A stretch of DNA of 64,000 nt, taken from assembly GCF_014643735.1 (NCBI RefSeq), contig NZ_BMKA01000002.1:1-64000 (forward strand), read 5' to 3'. Origin of the DNA: Neptunicoccus cionae. GTDB taxonomy: Bacteria; Pseudomonadota; Alphaproteobacteria; Rhodobacterales; Rhodobacteraceae. The translations under genes were made by a program, and so were the position numbers. Below, in pieces: positions 52,840 through 60,880 of this stretch. The notes beneath the pieces are model-generated. The model saw only the letters and a list, made by a program, of their open reading frames with translations. It was not told the origin of the DNA and made no database searches. Position 1 is the stretch's first letter. Each line of letters begins with the position of its first letter.

Positions 52840-53868
52840 TTAATGTTTGACTTGGGTCTTATCGACCCGTGTGAGAGCTGCCTTGGACACGCGGTCAAGG
52901 ATCACGGCCAGCAGAACAATGCCGATGCCAGCGACGATGCCCACACCCAGTTCAAGGTTTCGGATACCGCGCAACACGTTCACGCCAAGGCCAGGGGCCG
53001 AAACAAGAGAGGCGATCACGACCATGGCAAGGCTCATCATGATGGTCTGGTTGATCCCGGCCATGATGTTCGGCAGCGCCAGCGGCAATTGTACTCGCAT
53101 CAGTTTCTGGCGGTCATTCATGCCAAAGGCATTGGCCGCTTCGATCACGTCCTGATCTACAAGGCGGATGCCCAGATCGGTCAGGCGGATCACCGGGACA
53201 ATCGCGTAAAGGATGATCGCGATCCCATAAAGTTTCGATTCCGTGACCGAGAACAAGAAGATTAGAGGGATCAGGTACACGAAGGTCGGCAGGGTCTGCA
53301 GCAGGTCGAGTAACGGAATCACGCTTTTTTGCAATCGGTCGGATTTCGACATGGCAATACCAATGGGCACACCGAACAGCACCGATATCGTCGTACATAC
53401 AAAGATGATCGACAGAGTCTGCATCGCCACATCGTAGTGGTCTACGACAGCCAGCAGCATAATCGAGACGGCGACAAAGATCGTCACAGGGCGCGAACGC
53501 GAGGCGTACCAGGAAATCGCCACCAGAAGCGGGACCATGATGAACCACGGCATCGCTTCAAACAGCCAAAGTGCGCCATCCAACATCCAGCTCAGTGGTT
53601 GTGTGATCGGGTCCAGAACAGTTTTCAGGACCGGTTTGGCTGCCAGAAACCCTTCTTCGATCCCGTTGGTTACATCGCGCGACTGCCATATGCGGTTGCA
53701 GCTTTCATGCAGATTATCAAACGAGGGAATTGGCATGAGCGGTCCAGAGGCCTCTTCTCCTCCTGCTTGCGCCGCAAGGTCCGCCAGCGAAAGAGGCGCT
53801 TTATCGTCTGACGTGCCACACCATTCGCTCAAACCCAATGCGCTGAATAACTTGTCATAGAAGGCCAT
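52840..53868 (-). CDS. Betaine-type ABC importer permease (ProW-like)
   Basis: The 342-residue protein has a hydrophilic N-terminus of about 85 residues, then several membrane helices and the ABC permease motif EAANAFGMNDRQKLMRVQLP (EAA loop) followed by LALPNIMAGINQTIMMSLAM. The length and N-terminal extension match ProW. No binding domain is fused. It works with the ATPase encoded downstream and the binding protein upstream. Confidence 0.88.
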   Translation of the reverse strand: MAFYDKLFSALGLSEWCGTSDDKAPLSLADLAAQAGGEEASGPLMPIPSFDNLHESCNRIWQSRDVTNGIEEGFLAAKPVLKTVLDPITQPLSWMLDGALWLFEAMPWFIMVPLLVAISWYASRSRPVTIFVAVSIMLLAVVDHYDVAMQTLSIIFVCTTISVLFGVPIGIAMSKSDRLQKSVIPLLDLLQTLPTFVYLIPLIFLFSVTESKLYGIAIILYAIVPVIRLTDLGIRLVDQDVIEAANAFGMNDRQKLMRVQLPLALPNIMAGINQTIMMSLAMVVIASLVSAPGLGVNVLRGIRNLELGVGIVAGIGIVLLAVILDRVSKAALTRVDKTQVKH

Positions 53869-53935
53869 TTATCCCACTTTCCGATCTACTTCAGTGCGTT
53901 AGGGGCATCGCTGAGGATGCCCCTGTCCGTGCAGT

Positions 53936-54907
53936 TTACTGCAGCAATGCGGAAAGTTTGTCGCGCGCAGCATCGTTAAGCCACGCCCCCCAAACATCCT
54001 TGTAGGTCGTCAGAAAGTGCACAGCACCTTCATCGTAGGAGGCATTGTTATCCTCGACCCATGCCAGCGTTTCGCCCATCTGTGCGTTGGTGAAGGACAG
54101 ATTTGTCATCAGCTCAGAGATTTCTGCGTTTTCAGCCATGAATTCCTTGGAAAGAACTGTAACCACTTCACTGCGAGGGAAGGCGCTCATTGCTGGCGTG
54201 TCGCATTCCGCTGTGATGTTGCAGGCGTGCTTTTCAGGGTCATGGGGGCCCATATCGACCAGGGTCATCGGGTATTTGCCCAGTACCGATGTCGGTGCCC
54301 AATAAAAGCCGAACCACGGCTCTTTGTTTTCGTAGGCGGCAGCGATCGAAGCCGCAAGGGTTTCGCCTGATCCATGCACGAAGTTTTCAATGCCTGCATC
54401 AATCAACCCGCCTGCCTTCATCAGGTTGGTGCTGACATTCAGACAAGTCCATCCCTCGGGGCAATTGTGAAAGCGATTTCCGACGAGTTCGGGATTGGCT
54501 GCGATGCCTTCAATTGTTGCCAGTTCCGGATGCTCCTCCACAAGGTAGTTCGGAACAAAGAACCCTGCGACACCGCCATCTGATAGAACTTCGGTCACAG
54601 GAATGATTGCACCTGAGTCAACCAGCCCTTGGTAAGCCGGCGCGCCGTTTGTCCAGATTTCAGTCAGAATATCAGGCTCTCCAGTCTCGGATACGGATGC
54701 CAGCGCGGGGTTGCTCGAGAGCGGAACCGTCGTCACTTCGCAACCATAGCCTTGCTCCATCAGGAACTTCGAGACTGCGGTCACAATTTGCGCTGACCCC
54801 CAATCGGCCTGCATCAGTGATACTTCACCGCAGTCGTCTGCCTGGGCCGCCGAGGCGGTGATTGCCGCAGCAAATAAGCACCCGAGTCCCGTTGAAATCT
54901 TGAACAT
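53936..54907 (-). CDS. Periplasmic betaine-type substrate-binding protein (ProX/OpuAC-like)
   Basis: AAGGAGG lies directly before the ATG at 54907, so the longer frame to 55009 is rejected. The 323-residue protein has a signal peptide ending near AAQA (residue 22) and a mature OpuAC-type domain: VSLMQADWGSAQIVTAVSKF, then ILTEIWTNGAPAYQ. The aromatic residues typical of betaine cages are likely among the Trp and Tyr residues (ADWGSA, TEIWTNG, PWFGFYWAP), but the ligand is not assigned. It contains several Cys, unusual for the family. It is the first gene of the importer unit. Confidence 0.87.
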   Translation of the reverse strand: MFKISTGLGCLFAAAITASAAQADDCGEVSLMQADWGSAQIVTAVSKFLMEQGYGCEVTTVPLSSNPALASVSETGEPDILTEIWTNGAPAYQGLVDSGAIIPVTEVLSDGGVAGFFVPNYLVEEHPELATIEGIAANPELVGNRFHNCPEGWTCLNVSTNLMKAGGLIDAGIENFVHGSGETLAASIAAAYENKEPWFGFYWAPTSVLGKYPMTLVDMGPHDPEKHACNITAECDTPAMSAFPRSEVVTVLSKEFMAENAEISELMTNLSFTNAQMGETLAWVEDNNASYDEGAVHFLTTYKDVWGAWLNDAARDKLSALLQ

Positions 54908-55102
54908 TTCTTTCCTCCTTGTTATCGGCGAAACAGGGACGGAGAAACGCTCCAAGCCAAAATTCGCCTTGTTTGTAGCGATAATTTGTACCGACAGGCC
55001 TATGAGCAAAAAACTGAAAAGAATTTTGAATCATGTACAATTGTTTACAGGTGGAGGGATGACTCCCAACTCAAAACAGCCAGAGCCGCCCTAGCGCTGA
55101 GG

Positions 55103-55300
55103 TCATTCGGTGACTGGGTCGTCATCGCGGCGCGGGAAGGCGACCATTTCGACGTCGGGGAACATGCTGTGTTTGACGTTGATTGAGGTGATGTTGCCGT
55201 TGTCGTCGGTGTTGACGAAGAGGACGCCGCAGCGATCCCAGAAGTTCTTGCCGTCTTTTTCGCCGGATTTGACGTTCAGTTTCAGAGTTTGTGTAGCCAT
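55103..55300 (-). CDS. Small conserved-type mobile-element protein
   Basis: The start at 55300 follows a GAGG site; the longer frame to 55477 is less likely. The 65-residue protein reads MATQTLKLNVKSGEKDGKNF then WDRCGVLFVNTDDNG and ends with acidic residues. Similar small proteins occur in mobile elements of this group, near replication or toxin-antitoxin genes; this is my recollection, not a search result. It might bind single-stranded DNA, but nothing here shows it. The 321 bases that follow contain no gene. Confidence 0.6.
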   Translation of the reverse strand: MATQTLKLNVKSGEKDGKNFWDRCGVLFVNTDDNGNITSINVKHSMFPDVEMVAFPRRDDDPVTE

Positions 55301-55622
55301 CTTTTTGATCCTCACTTTAAGTGTTTCGATGAACATGGCCAAAGTGGGCACCAAGGGACTGTCAGCGAGAAACTTGCCTCGCGAGGAATGCGCTGGCGCA
55401 GGGGAATTTTCTTGTTGAAGCGGGGTTTGTCCCGCGTCTGACACGGCTGCCCGCTTATGTGCAGCAATCAGAAACACGGCGTTGAGGATCTGAGTTTGGC
55501 CATCAATCTCTTGGCTTTTCCGCCAAAACTGGCCTGGAACGCTGAAATTCCTGTATTGGGCCAGCAGATTGCTCTCAGTTAATATGACCTACCGACCATA
55601 AAGCGGAAATATGATCTGCGGA
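55301..55622. other. Gene-free stretch beside hipA
   Basis: No convincing ORF or strong hairpin was seen in this stretch. The region presumably contains the promoter of the small gene at 55103-55300. Confidence 0.4.
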
Positions 55623-56915
55623 TCATACGGCATGAAAGGCAATCGCCCGACGTCGTATGCCAGCAGCAATGGCTTCCGCCAATGGCTGTGGAAACCCATC
55701 CGGCAGGTCTGCTAGTGTCTTGTCCAAGGCGGGTTCAAGCTCTGTAGCGACGCCCGACAAGATCTCTTCCGCTAGCGCCACACCAAAACCTGCCGCCTTC
55801 GCAGCCTGCAGGAAATGACGCGGCACCACCTCGTTGATCCGGTAGTGTCCGTCGACGGCCATCGCGAGGCGCATCCGGTTCTGGCGAATTTGACCGTCAT
55901 CCACGGCTTTTTGGGCACTCAGCACATCGTAGAGCGGGGTCATACGGAAACCGCCGGGGCGCAATGCGATGCTGAAATTCTTAGCGTGCCCGTCTGTCGC
56001 GCCTAAGAGCCAAAACAGCACCTGCGCACGGAAGAACGCGCGCTGATCTGTTTCAGGGTCATCACTACCATTCAGCAATCCGATCCCTTCGGTGATCCCC
56101 GGCCCGCCATCCATTTGGTATTTTTGGCTGGGTGGGACTGTCAGCGCTTGGCATAAGTCTTCTTGCGGGAGGCGGATCAAGCGGCCATCCTTGGTCCAAC
56201 GCCGATCAAACCGCGTCACGACAAGGCTCCGCACGTCTTCAAAATCGGCAATCTCGACCTCCGCCACATCCATGCCCATGGCGCGGCAGAAGCTCATACA
56301 GAAGAACTCGTTCTCGACGCTATCGGACAAATCGATCCCTGCGGGCAGAACACCAAGCTGGGTCTTGAGGATATGGGTTGTTGGGGTGAGCCCTGATGGA
56401 CGGATCCACGCGCCCTCGTGGCGCAACAGCGCGGTTTTCTCCTGCGCCCCTGCGATGGAAATGCGGAAGTCGTCTTCCTCGTCCAAGCCTAGCGGAGCGC
56501 TTGTGAGGTTGCGTAACATATCCGCAATCTGTGCCTCAGATACGGGCTCTCCCTCGAGCGCGGCAAACTCTGGAATCTCACCTAAGACGAATTGCAGGGC
56601 CCCCACGCAATCGCGCCCGATTTTCTCCAGCATGTGCCACGCGTCCGTGCCGCCCGCACGCACCCGTGCGGCAACGCGCTCTCGTATCGCCTGATTGTCC
56701 GGCAGCAGGTTTTCCAAGTAGGCGATCACAGGGCCGCCCTGGTGTGCCTCTTCACGCAAAGGCAGCGAAAGCGAGATGGGCATGGCATGTTCCCATGCCA
56801 ACCATTCCGGGTCATAGGTAAAGCTGATCGCGCCTGAACCAGCGAGACGCAAAGCCCCGACCGACCGCCCGTTCAGAAGCACTTGCATCGTGCCGCTACG
56901 TCCGTGTTTGGCCAT
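55623..56915 (-). CDS. hipA: HipA-family kinase toxin
   Basis: The 430-residue protein has the HipA N-terminal couple domain (VLLNGRSVGALRL), the ISIAGAQEKTALL nucleotide-binding segment near 150, and the kinase core GATDGHAKNFSI with catalytic Asp and Asn. The metal-binding Asp lies in TPLYDVLSA. HipA phosphorylates glutamyl-tRNA synthetase or related targets to arrest growth. Its start overlaps the stop of hipB by one base (TGATG-type). The pair probably helps retain the island. The exact target is unknown. Confidence 0.9.
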   Translation of the reverse strand: MAKHGRSGTMQVLLNGRSVGALRLAGSGAISFTYDPEWLAWEHAMPISLSLPLREEAHQGGPVIAYLENLLPDNQAIRERVAARVRAGGTDAWHMLEKIGRDCVGALQFVLGEIPEFAALEGEPVSEAQIADMLRNLTSAPLGLDEEDDFRISIAGAQEKTALLRHEGAWIRPSGLTPTTHILKTQLGVLPAGIDLSDSVENEFFCMSFCRAMGMDVAEVEIADFEDVRSLVVTRFDRRWTKDGRLIRLPQEDLCQALTVPPSQKYQMDGGPGITEGIGLLNGSDDPETDQRAFFRAQVLFWLLGATDGHAKNFSIALRPGGFRMTPLYDVLSAQKAVDDGQIRQNRMRLAMAVDGHYRINEVVPRHFLQAAKAAGFGVALAEEILSGVATELEPALDKTLADLPDGFPQPLAEAIAAGIRRRAIAFHAV

Positions 56916-57160
56916 CAGAAGATATCCTCAATCTCAAGCGAGCCACCGCGCTCCACCAATCGGAACTCAAGCCCAAGTGCCGCCATGACAGCGAGCACTG
57001 TGGCGAGCTTCGCTCCCGCGTCGCCATTCTCGAGCGACGAAATTGTCGCGACGCGCAAATTCGTACGCGCGCTGATATCGCTTTGGGTCCAGCCGCGCGC
57101 TTTGCGCGTCCGGCGGAGTGCCTCTCCGATTTGCTCGGCCGTTCGTGCTGTGAGGTCCAT
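56915..57160 (-). CDS. hipB: HipB-family antitoxin
   Basis: The 81-residue protein is a Cro/CI helix-turn-helix (TAEQIGEALRRTRKARGWTQ, then SDISARTNLRVATISSLENG) followed by a strand segment and a tail ending LEIEDIF. HipB dimers bind HipA and repress the operon at dyad sites. The three TTACG-N6-CGTAA boxes immediately upstream are strong candidates for those sites. Confidence 0.9.
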   Translation of the reverse strand: MDLTARTAEQIGEALRRTRKARGWTQSDISARTNLRVATISSLENGDAGAKLATVLAVMAALGLEFRLVERGGSLEIEDIF

Positions 57161-57173
57161 GATGTGGCTCCTT

Positions 57174-57189
57174 TTACGGCACAGCGTAA
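57174..57189. promoter_or_regulatory. hip operator box 1
   Basis: TTACGGCACAGCGTAA has perfect 5-bp complementary arms and 6 central bases, 14 bases upstream of the hipB start. It is the first of three equal boxes. Confidence 0.8.
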
Positions 57190-57200
57190 ATTAAAAAGAA

Positions 57201-57216
57201 TTACGCCGCAACGTAA
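57201..57216. promoter_or_regulatory. hip operator box 2
   Basis: TTACGCCGCAACGTAA has the same arms as box 1 and starts exactly 27 bases after it. Confidence 0.8.
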
Positions 57217-57227
57217 ATATCTACTTT

Positions 57228-57243
57228 TTACGCCATAGCGTAA
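57228..57243. promoter_or_regulatory. hip operator box 3
   Basis: TTACGCCATAGCGTAA has the same arms and starts exactly 27 bases after box 2. The identical spacing fits HipB dimers bound cooperatively side by side. Confidence 0.8.
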
Positions 57244-57257
57244 CAATCGAGCTGCAC

Positions 57258-58121
57258 TCACGCTTGCAGTCCCGCCGCGCGCACCTGCTCAGGCGTCACC
57301 AGCTTCGATGCAATTAAGTCCTCGATCTGCCGGTTGGTGATGTGACGACACAAGGGATGGCGCTCGTGGATCCACTCGGTGAGGCTGGCACGACCTTTGG
57401 CTTCGGCCTCTCGCGCTTTCTCGCGATCAGCCCGTATCTGGGCGAGCCCTTTTTCCCAACGTCGCATCTTGAACCAGTTGTCGGAGAAACAGACCTTGCT
57501 GCGCGTGTAGCCCTCGCTTTCCTTGGCATAGGCATTGATCGCTTGCTTCAGGTCATCCGGCTCTACCCCTGCCTTCAAGGCCGCTGCGATCAGGCGCAGA
57601 CTGGTTCGCCGGTCTCGGATCCTGTCCTCGGGATAGGCCGCCAAGATCTTCTCAGCTTCAGAGTCTTCAACCTCCTCCGCCGCCTCGCGCCTGCACGTAG
57701 GTGGTTTATGGATGGTTTTAGGATGGTTTGGGGTCCACCGTGAACCCCGTACCCCGTTCACCGTGGACCCCGTACCGGGTTCAGGCTGGACGGGGTTCAC
57801 AGTGACCCCCGTCTGAATGTCGGGCTCAGCCGTGGGTTCGAGCGCGGCCACGCGTTCCAAAACGATCCGGTAAATGACGGTGTAGCCGTTCTTGCACTGC
57901 CGCCGCCCTGTCTCGATCAGAATGCCTTCGCGCAGGAAGTCGATGATGGTGCGCTTGACGGTGCTCTCGCTGAGCTCTGTGTGGCGCTGGATGGTCCCCT
58001 TGGAGCACCAGATGCCCGAGCCGTCATCGCTCGCTTTATCGGCTAGGAACATGATGATCTGCTTGCGCGCGGCGCTGCCAAAGCGACGCTCTGCGCATTC
58101 GTTTGCGATACGCCAGCTCAT
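57258..58121 (-). CDS. Winged-helix protein of replication-initiator type
   Basis: The 287-residue protein opens with a winged-helix domain (ARKQIIMFLADKASDDGSG, then GTIQRHTELSESTVKRTIID; residues about 20-75) like those of plasmid and phage replication proteins and many HTH_36 members. A Pro/Glu-rich linker and a helical C-terminal half follow (KGRASLTEWIHERHPLCRHI). It is the last gene before the right attachment site. An initiator for autonomous replication of the excised island is possible but not shown. Confidence 0.72.
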   Translation of the reverse strand: MSWRIANECAERRFGSAARKQIIMFLADKASDDGSGIWCSKGTIQRHTELSESTVKRTIIDFLREGILIETGRRQCKNGYTVIYRIVLERVAALEPTAEPDIQTGVTVNPVQPEPGTGSTVNGVRGSRWTPNHPKTIHKPPTCRREAAEEVEDSEAEKILAAYPEDRIRDRRTSLRLIAAALKAGVEPDDLKQAINAYAKESEGYTRSKVCFSDNWFKMRRWEKGLAQIRADREKAREAEAKGRASLTEWIHERHPLCRHITNRQIEDLIASKLVTPEQVRAAGLQA

Positions 58122-58227
58122 TGGACCACCTCACCGGTCAGAAGTCGCGAAAAAGCCGACTGAGCGTTTGCGGAGCGGCAGTGGCCCGTGCTAATGTCTT
58201 TCGAAAGCTGACAGGCTTTTTCTATTT

Positions 58228-58265
58228 GGCCCCGGTTCACAGTTGCCGCTGTGACGGGGCCTTTT
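58228..58265 (+). terminator. Strong hairpin with T run at the island edge
   Basis: GGCCCCG and TCACAG on the left pair with CTGTGA and CGGGGCC on the right with a 2-base bulge, followed by TTTT. It reads on the plus strand in the leader of the minus-strand winged-helix gene. No plus-strand gene precedes it, so a short antisense RNA ending here or an insulator is possible. The rest of 58122-58371 holds no gene. Confidence 0.65.
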
Positions 58266-58371
58266 CCGTTTTGAACCGGCGAACTTGGCTTTGAAACTTT
58301 CGCTTTTTGTTCACCTTTTGTCAGGGGGCATTTTGCACCCCTAAGCCGTTGTTTTTGCTTTATCTCTTTCT

Positions 58372-58418
58372 GGATTGCAAATCCGTGTACACCGGTTCGA
58401 TTCCGGTACTCGCCTCCA
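58372..58418. repeat. Right attachment site (attR)
   Basis: These 47 bases are identical to the 3' part of tRNA-Cys at 38982-39028 and end in the encoded CCA. There is no tRNA 5' half here, so this is the displaced copy made by integration. Confidence 0.9.
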
Positions 58419-58637
58419 TTTGTTTTCAGTGGCTTAGCGGATTTCTTGCGAGCACGAAACTCAAGGTCTAAACATTCTGTATTTGTTCTGTTCGCTTTTG
58501 CTGCGCTTGAATCGCTCTGATCTTTTGGCGAACCTTATTGGTGTAGTGCTGCACCATTGCCGGACTTTGGCCTGTAACAGAATAGCCCCTAGTATTGTAG
58601 GCGCTTTCTTCCCTAATTTTGAGGCAAGGAGGCCGTT

Positions 58638-58874
58638 ATGGGGAAGCCAAAATTCAGTGGAGATTTCAAGCGCGATGCAGTTCATCAGATTGCAGTTCGG
58701 TGGTGCGCAGTTCGTGAGGTTTCAGAGCGGTCAGGCGTCAGCATTTACTCGCTCTACAAATGGATGAAGTTGTATACGAAAGCCGCGTCGCAGGCATCAT
58801 CTGTCGACCATGAAGCTGAGATCGGCGGGCTCAAGCATGAACTGGCGCGGATGACGGAGGAGCGCGATATTTAA
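58638..58874 (+). pseudogene. IS3-family transposase OrfA, truncated end
   Basis: The frame starts MGKPKFSGDFKRDAVHQIAV and contains VREVSERSGVSIYSLYKWMK, the usual OrfA helix-turn-helix. It runs through ARMTEERDI and stops at TAA inside TTTAAAAAAAAGG. Intact relatives continue in this region with LKK and frameshift into OrfB. The run of eight A may be a damaged slippery site. Confidence 0.75.
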
Positions 58875-58987
58875 AAAAAAGGCAGCCGCGCACTGACCGA
58901 CAGGGAAATATGTAGCAATCCCCGAGAGATTACTTCGCCAAGAATGTAAACCTCTCACGCTTGTAAACATGCAGTGCCGGACAACGA

Positions 58988-59455
58988 ATGAAGTACGCGT
59001 TCGTTGCCGAGCATCGCTCCATCTTTTTGGTGCGCCGGATGTGTTGTTGCCTCAACATTCACCCCAGCGGGTTCTAGGCATGGTTTAAGAATAAGTTAAG
59101 TCACAGTGCGCGTGAGGATGCCCGTCAGACAAAGCTCCCCAAGGATGCATGGAAAGACAACGACAAGGTCTATGGGTAGACATTGGCCGGTAGGTGATTG
59201 TATGCAATCACTGCTAGGCGCAAGCTGCATAATGATCTGATGGAATTGGGCGTGACCAGTTGCCCAAACTGGGTCGCAAGGCTGGCCCGTTTGGCAGGGA
59301 TCCGCGCTGGGATCGGCAATACGTTGGATCGGCAGTTTGATATCGCTGAGCCGGATACGGTTTGGATCTCAGATATTACCTACATTAAAACCTACGAGGG
59401 CTTCGTGTACTTAGCTGTGGTTATCGATCTCTATTCGCGCAAGTTGATCGGTTAG
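58988..59455 (+). pseudogene. IS3-family transposase OrfB, degenerate
   Basis: From an ATG at 58988 the frame reads MKYAFVAEHRSIFLVRRMCC and then HPSGF before a TAG where relatives have Tyr. It resumes as AWFKNKLSHSAREDARQTKL and stops again after KVYG. A later frame contains [20 protein letters not shown] and the integrase-core segment [20 protein letters not shown], then stops after KLIG. A segment of some 15 residues between AGIRAGIG and NTLDRQF is missing. It is clearly inactive. Confidence 0.78.
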
Positions 59456-59724
59456 GCGACACAATCACGCCAACTAACCGACCTTGTACTCCAGGCCTTG
59501 CTCACGGCCGTTTGGTGGCGAAAGCCAAAGCGCAAACATGCGAGAAACGACTTGCTGTCGCCCATCGGCTTCGAGAGCAGACAGCAAAACATAAACTAAG
59601 AAGGTGTCTAGTAAACTAGGGACACCTCAAACATGCAGGCTTTGCCCTGCCCTGCAGAAGTTCTGCCTTTTGTAGGGCAGCGCCTGCCGAACGATTAGGC
59701 GACCGGCAGGGAAATTTGCTGGAT

Positions 59725-60765
59725 TTAGCCTTCGCGTACCGCGTCGATCATACGTTTCACATTGTCAGGGTCCGCATCCGGCGTAATCCCGTGGCCGAGG
59801 TTGAAGATATGAGGACCACCAGAAAAGGCTTTGACGATGCGTTTGGTTTCGGACACCAGACGTGGACCGCCTTCAACCAGCAAGGTCTGGTCCAGATTGC
59901 CCTGAACGCAAACAAATGGTTGCAGGTTTTCAACCGCCCAAGCCGCGTCCATCTCGCCGCCGATGGCCAAACCGTCCACTTCGGTGTGTTTGGCATAGGC
60001 GGCATAACCGTCCGGCGCTGCCCCGCGCGGGAAGCCGATGATGGCCAGATCAGGCCAGCGTTCGCGCAGGCGGGACACAATTTTGGCGGTGGGGCGGATG
60101 CAGTATTTCGCATAGGACAACCCGTCGAGCGATCCGGCCCAGCTGTCAAACAGCTTAACCACCTCGGCACCGGCCTCCACCTGTTTGGACAGGTATTGGA
60201 TCGTGGCTTCGGTGATCAGATCAATCAGCTTTTCAAACAGCGCCGTGTTCTCTTTCATCAGCGCATGGGCTGGCCCCTGATCAGGCGTGCCCTGCCCCGC
60301 AATCATGTAGGTCGCCACGGTCCAGGGCGAACCGGCAAAACCGATCAGCGGCACATCTGCTGGCAGGCTTTCGCGAAGGTTGCGGATGGTTTGATAGATC
60401 GGGGACAGGGTCTCGTGAATGTCCTTTGCCGATCCCAGCTTGGCGAAATCCGCCGGTGTAGTAACGGTAGACAACCGTGGTCCCTCGCCCGTGACAAACC
60501 ACAAATCTGCCCCCAGCGCCTGTGGCACCAGCAGGATATCAGCAAACAGGATCGCCGCATCAAAACCGAAACGGCGGATCGGTTGTAGGGTCACTTCGGT
60601 GGCAAGATCAGGGTTGTAGCACAGCGATAGAAAGTCCCCTGCCTGCGCGCGCGTGGCCTTATATTCGGGCAGATACCGCCCTGCCTGACGCATCATCCAG
60701 ATCGGGGGCACCGGCAGGGTTTCCCCGCGCAGTGCACGCAGCAACAACTTGTCTTCTGTTTTCAT
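59725..60765 (-). CDS. hemE: Uroporphyrinogen decarboxylase
   Basis: The 346-residue enzyme decarboxylates uroporphyrinogen III to coproporphyrinogen III in haem and chlorophyll synthesis. The N-terminal signature [20 protein letters not shown] contains the conserved Arg pair. The second signature is [16 protein letters not shown], and Asp in [12 protein letters not shown] binds substrate pyrroles. The length is normal. It is divergent from hemC across 115 bases, a shared promoter region for tetrapyrrole genes. Confidence 0.95.
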   Translation of the reverse strand: MKTEDKLLLRALRGETLPVPPIWMMRQAGRYLPEYKATRAQAGDFLSLCYNPDLATEVTLQPIRRFGFDAAILFADILLVPQALGADLWFVTGEGPRLSTVTTPADFAKLGSAKDIHETLSPIYQTIRNLRESLPADVPLIGFAGSPWTVATYMIAGQGTPDQGPAHALMKENTALFEKLIDLITEATIQYLSKQVEAGAEVVKLFDSWAGSLDGLSYAKYCIRPTAKIVSRLRERWPDLAIIGFPRGAAPDGYAAYAKHTEVDGLAIGGEMDAAWAVENLQPFVCVQGNLDQTLLVEGGPRLVSETKRIVKAFSGGPHIFNLGHGITPDADPDNVKRMIDAVREG

Positions 60766-60880
60766 CGCGCAGCCTTTCGTGCAAACTTGCCCCGCTATAT
60801 CCCGCCCCTGCCCGTTGGGGAACCCGTCCGCGACATTTTCCCGTTTGCTTATGGGGGATCGCGGCCTTAAACCGCAACCT

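Larger units (their letters stand above)
38982..58418. mobile_element. Integrative genomic island in tRNA-Cys, about 19.4 kb
   Basis: The island is bounded by the 47-bp direct repeat. The integrase gene lies next to the left repeat and reads toward it. Control genes follow (two ribbon-helix-helix proteins, an XRE regulator, a secreted TrbM-like protein). The metabolic cargo (42452-54907) and then a small DUF-like gene, hipBA and a replication-type winged-helix gene reach the right repeat. No conjugation machinery, capsid or terminase genes are visible, so it is likely mobilised by helper functions or is no longer self-transmissible. Catabolic cargo on a tRNA-targeted island is typical of habitat-specific gene gain. 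Confidence 0.88.
58583..59628 (+). mobile_element. IS3-family insertion sequence remnant
   Basis: Imperfect terminal inverted repeats lie near 58583-58605 (AGCCCCTAGTATTGTAG) and 59603-59627 (CTAGTAAACTAGGGACACC); the ends are approximate. Between them are an OrfA-like frame and a decayed OrfB. The element sits in the 1.3 kb between attR and hemE and is not capable of transposition as it stands. Confidence 0.7.
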
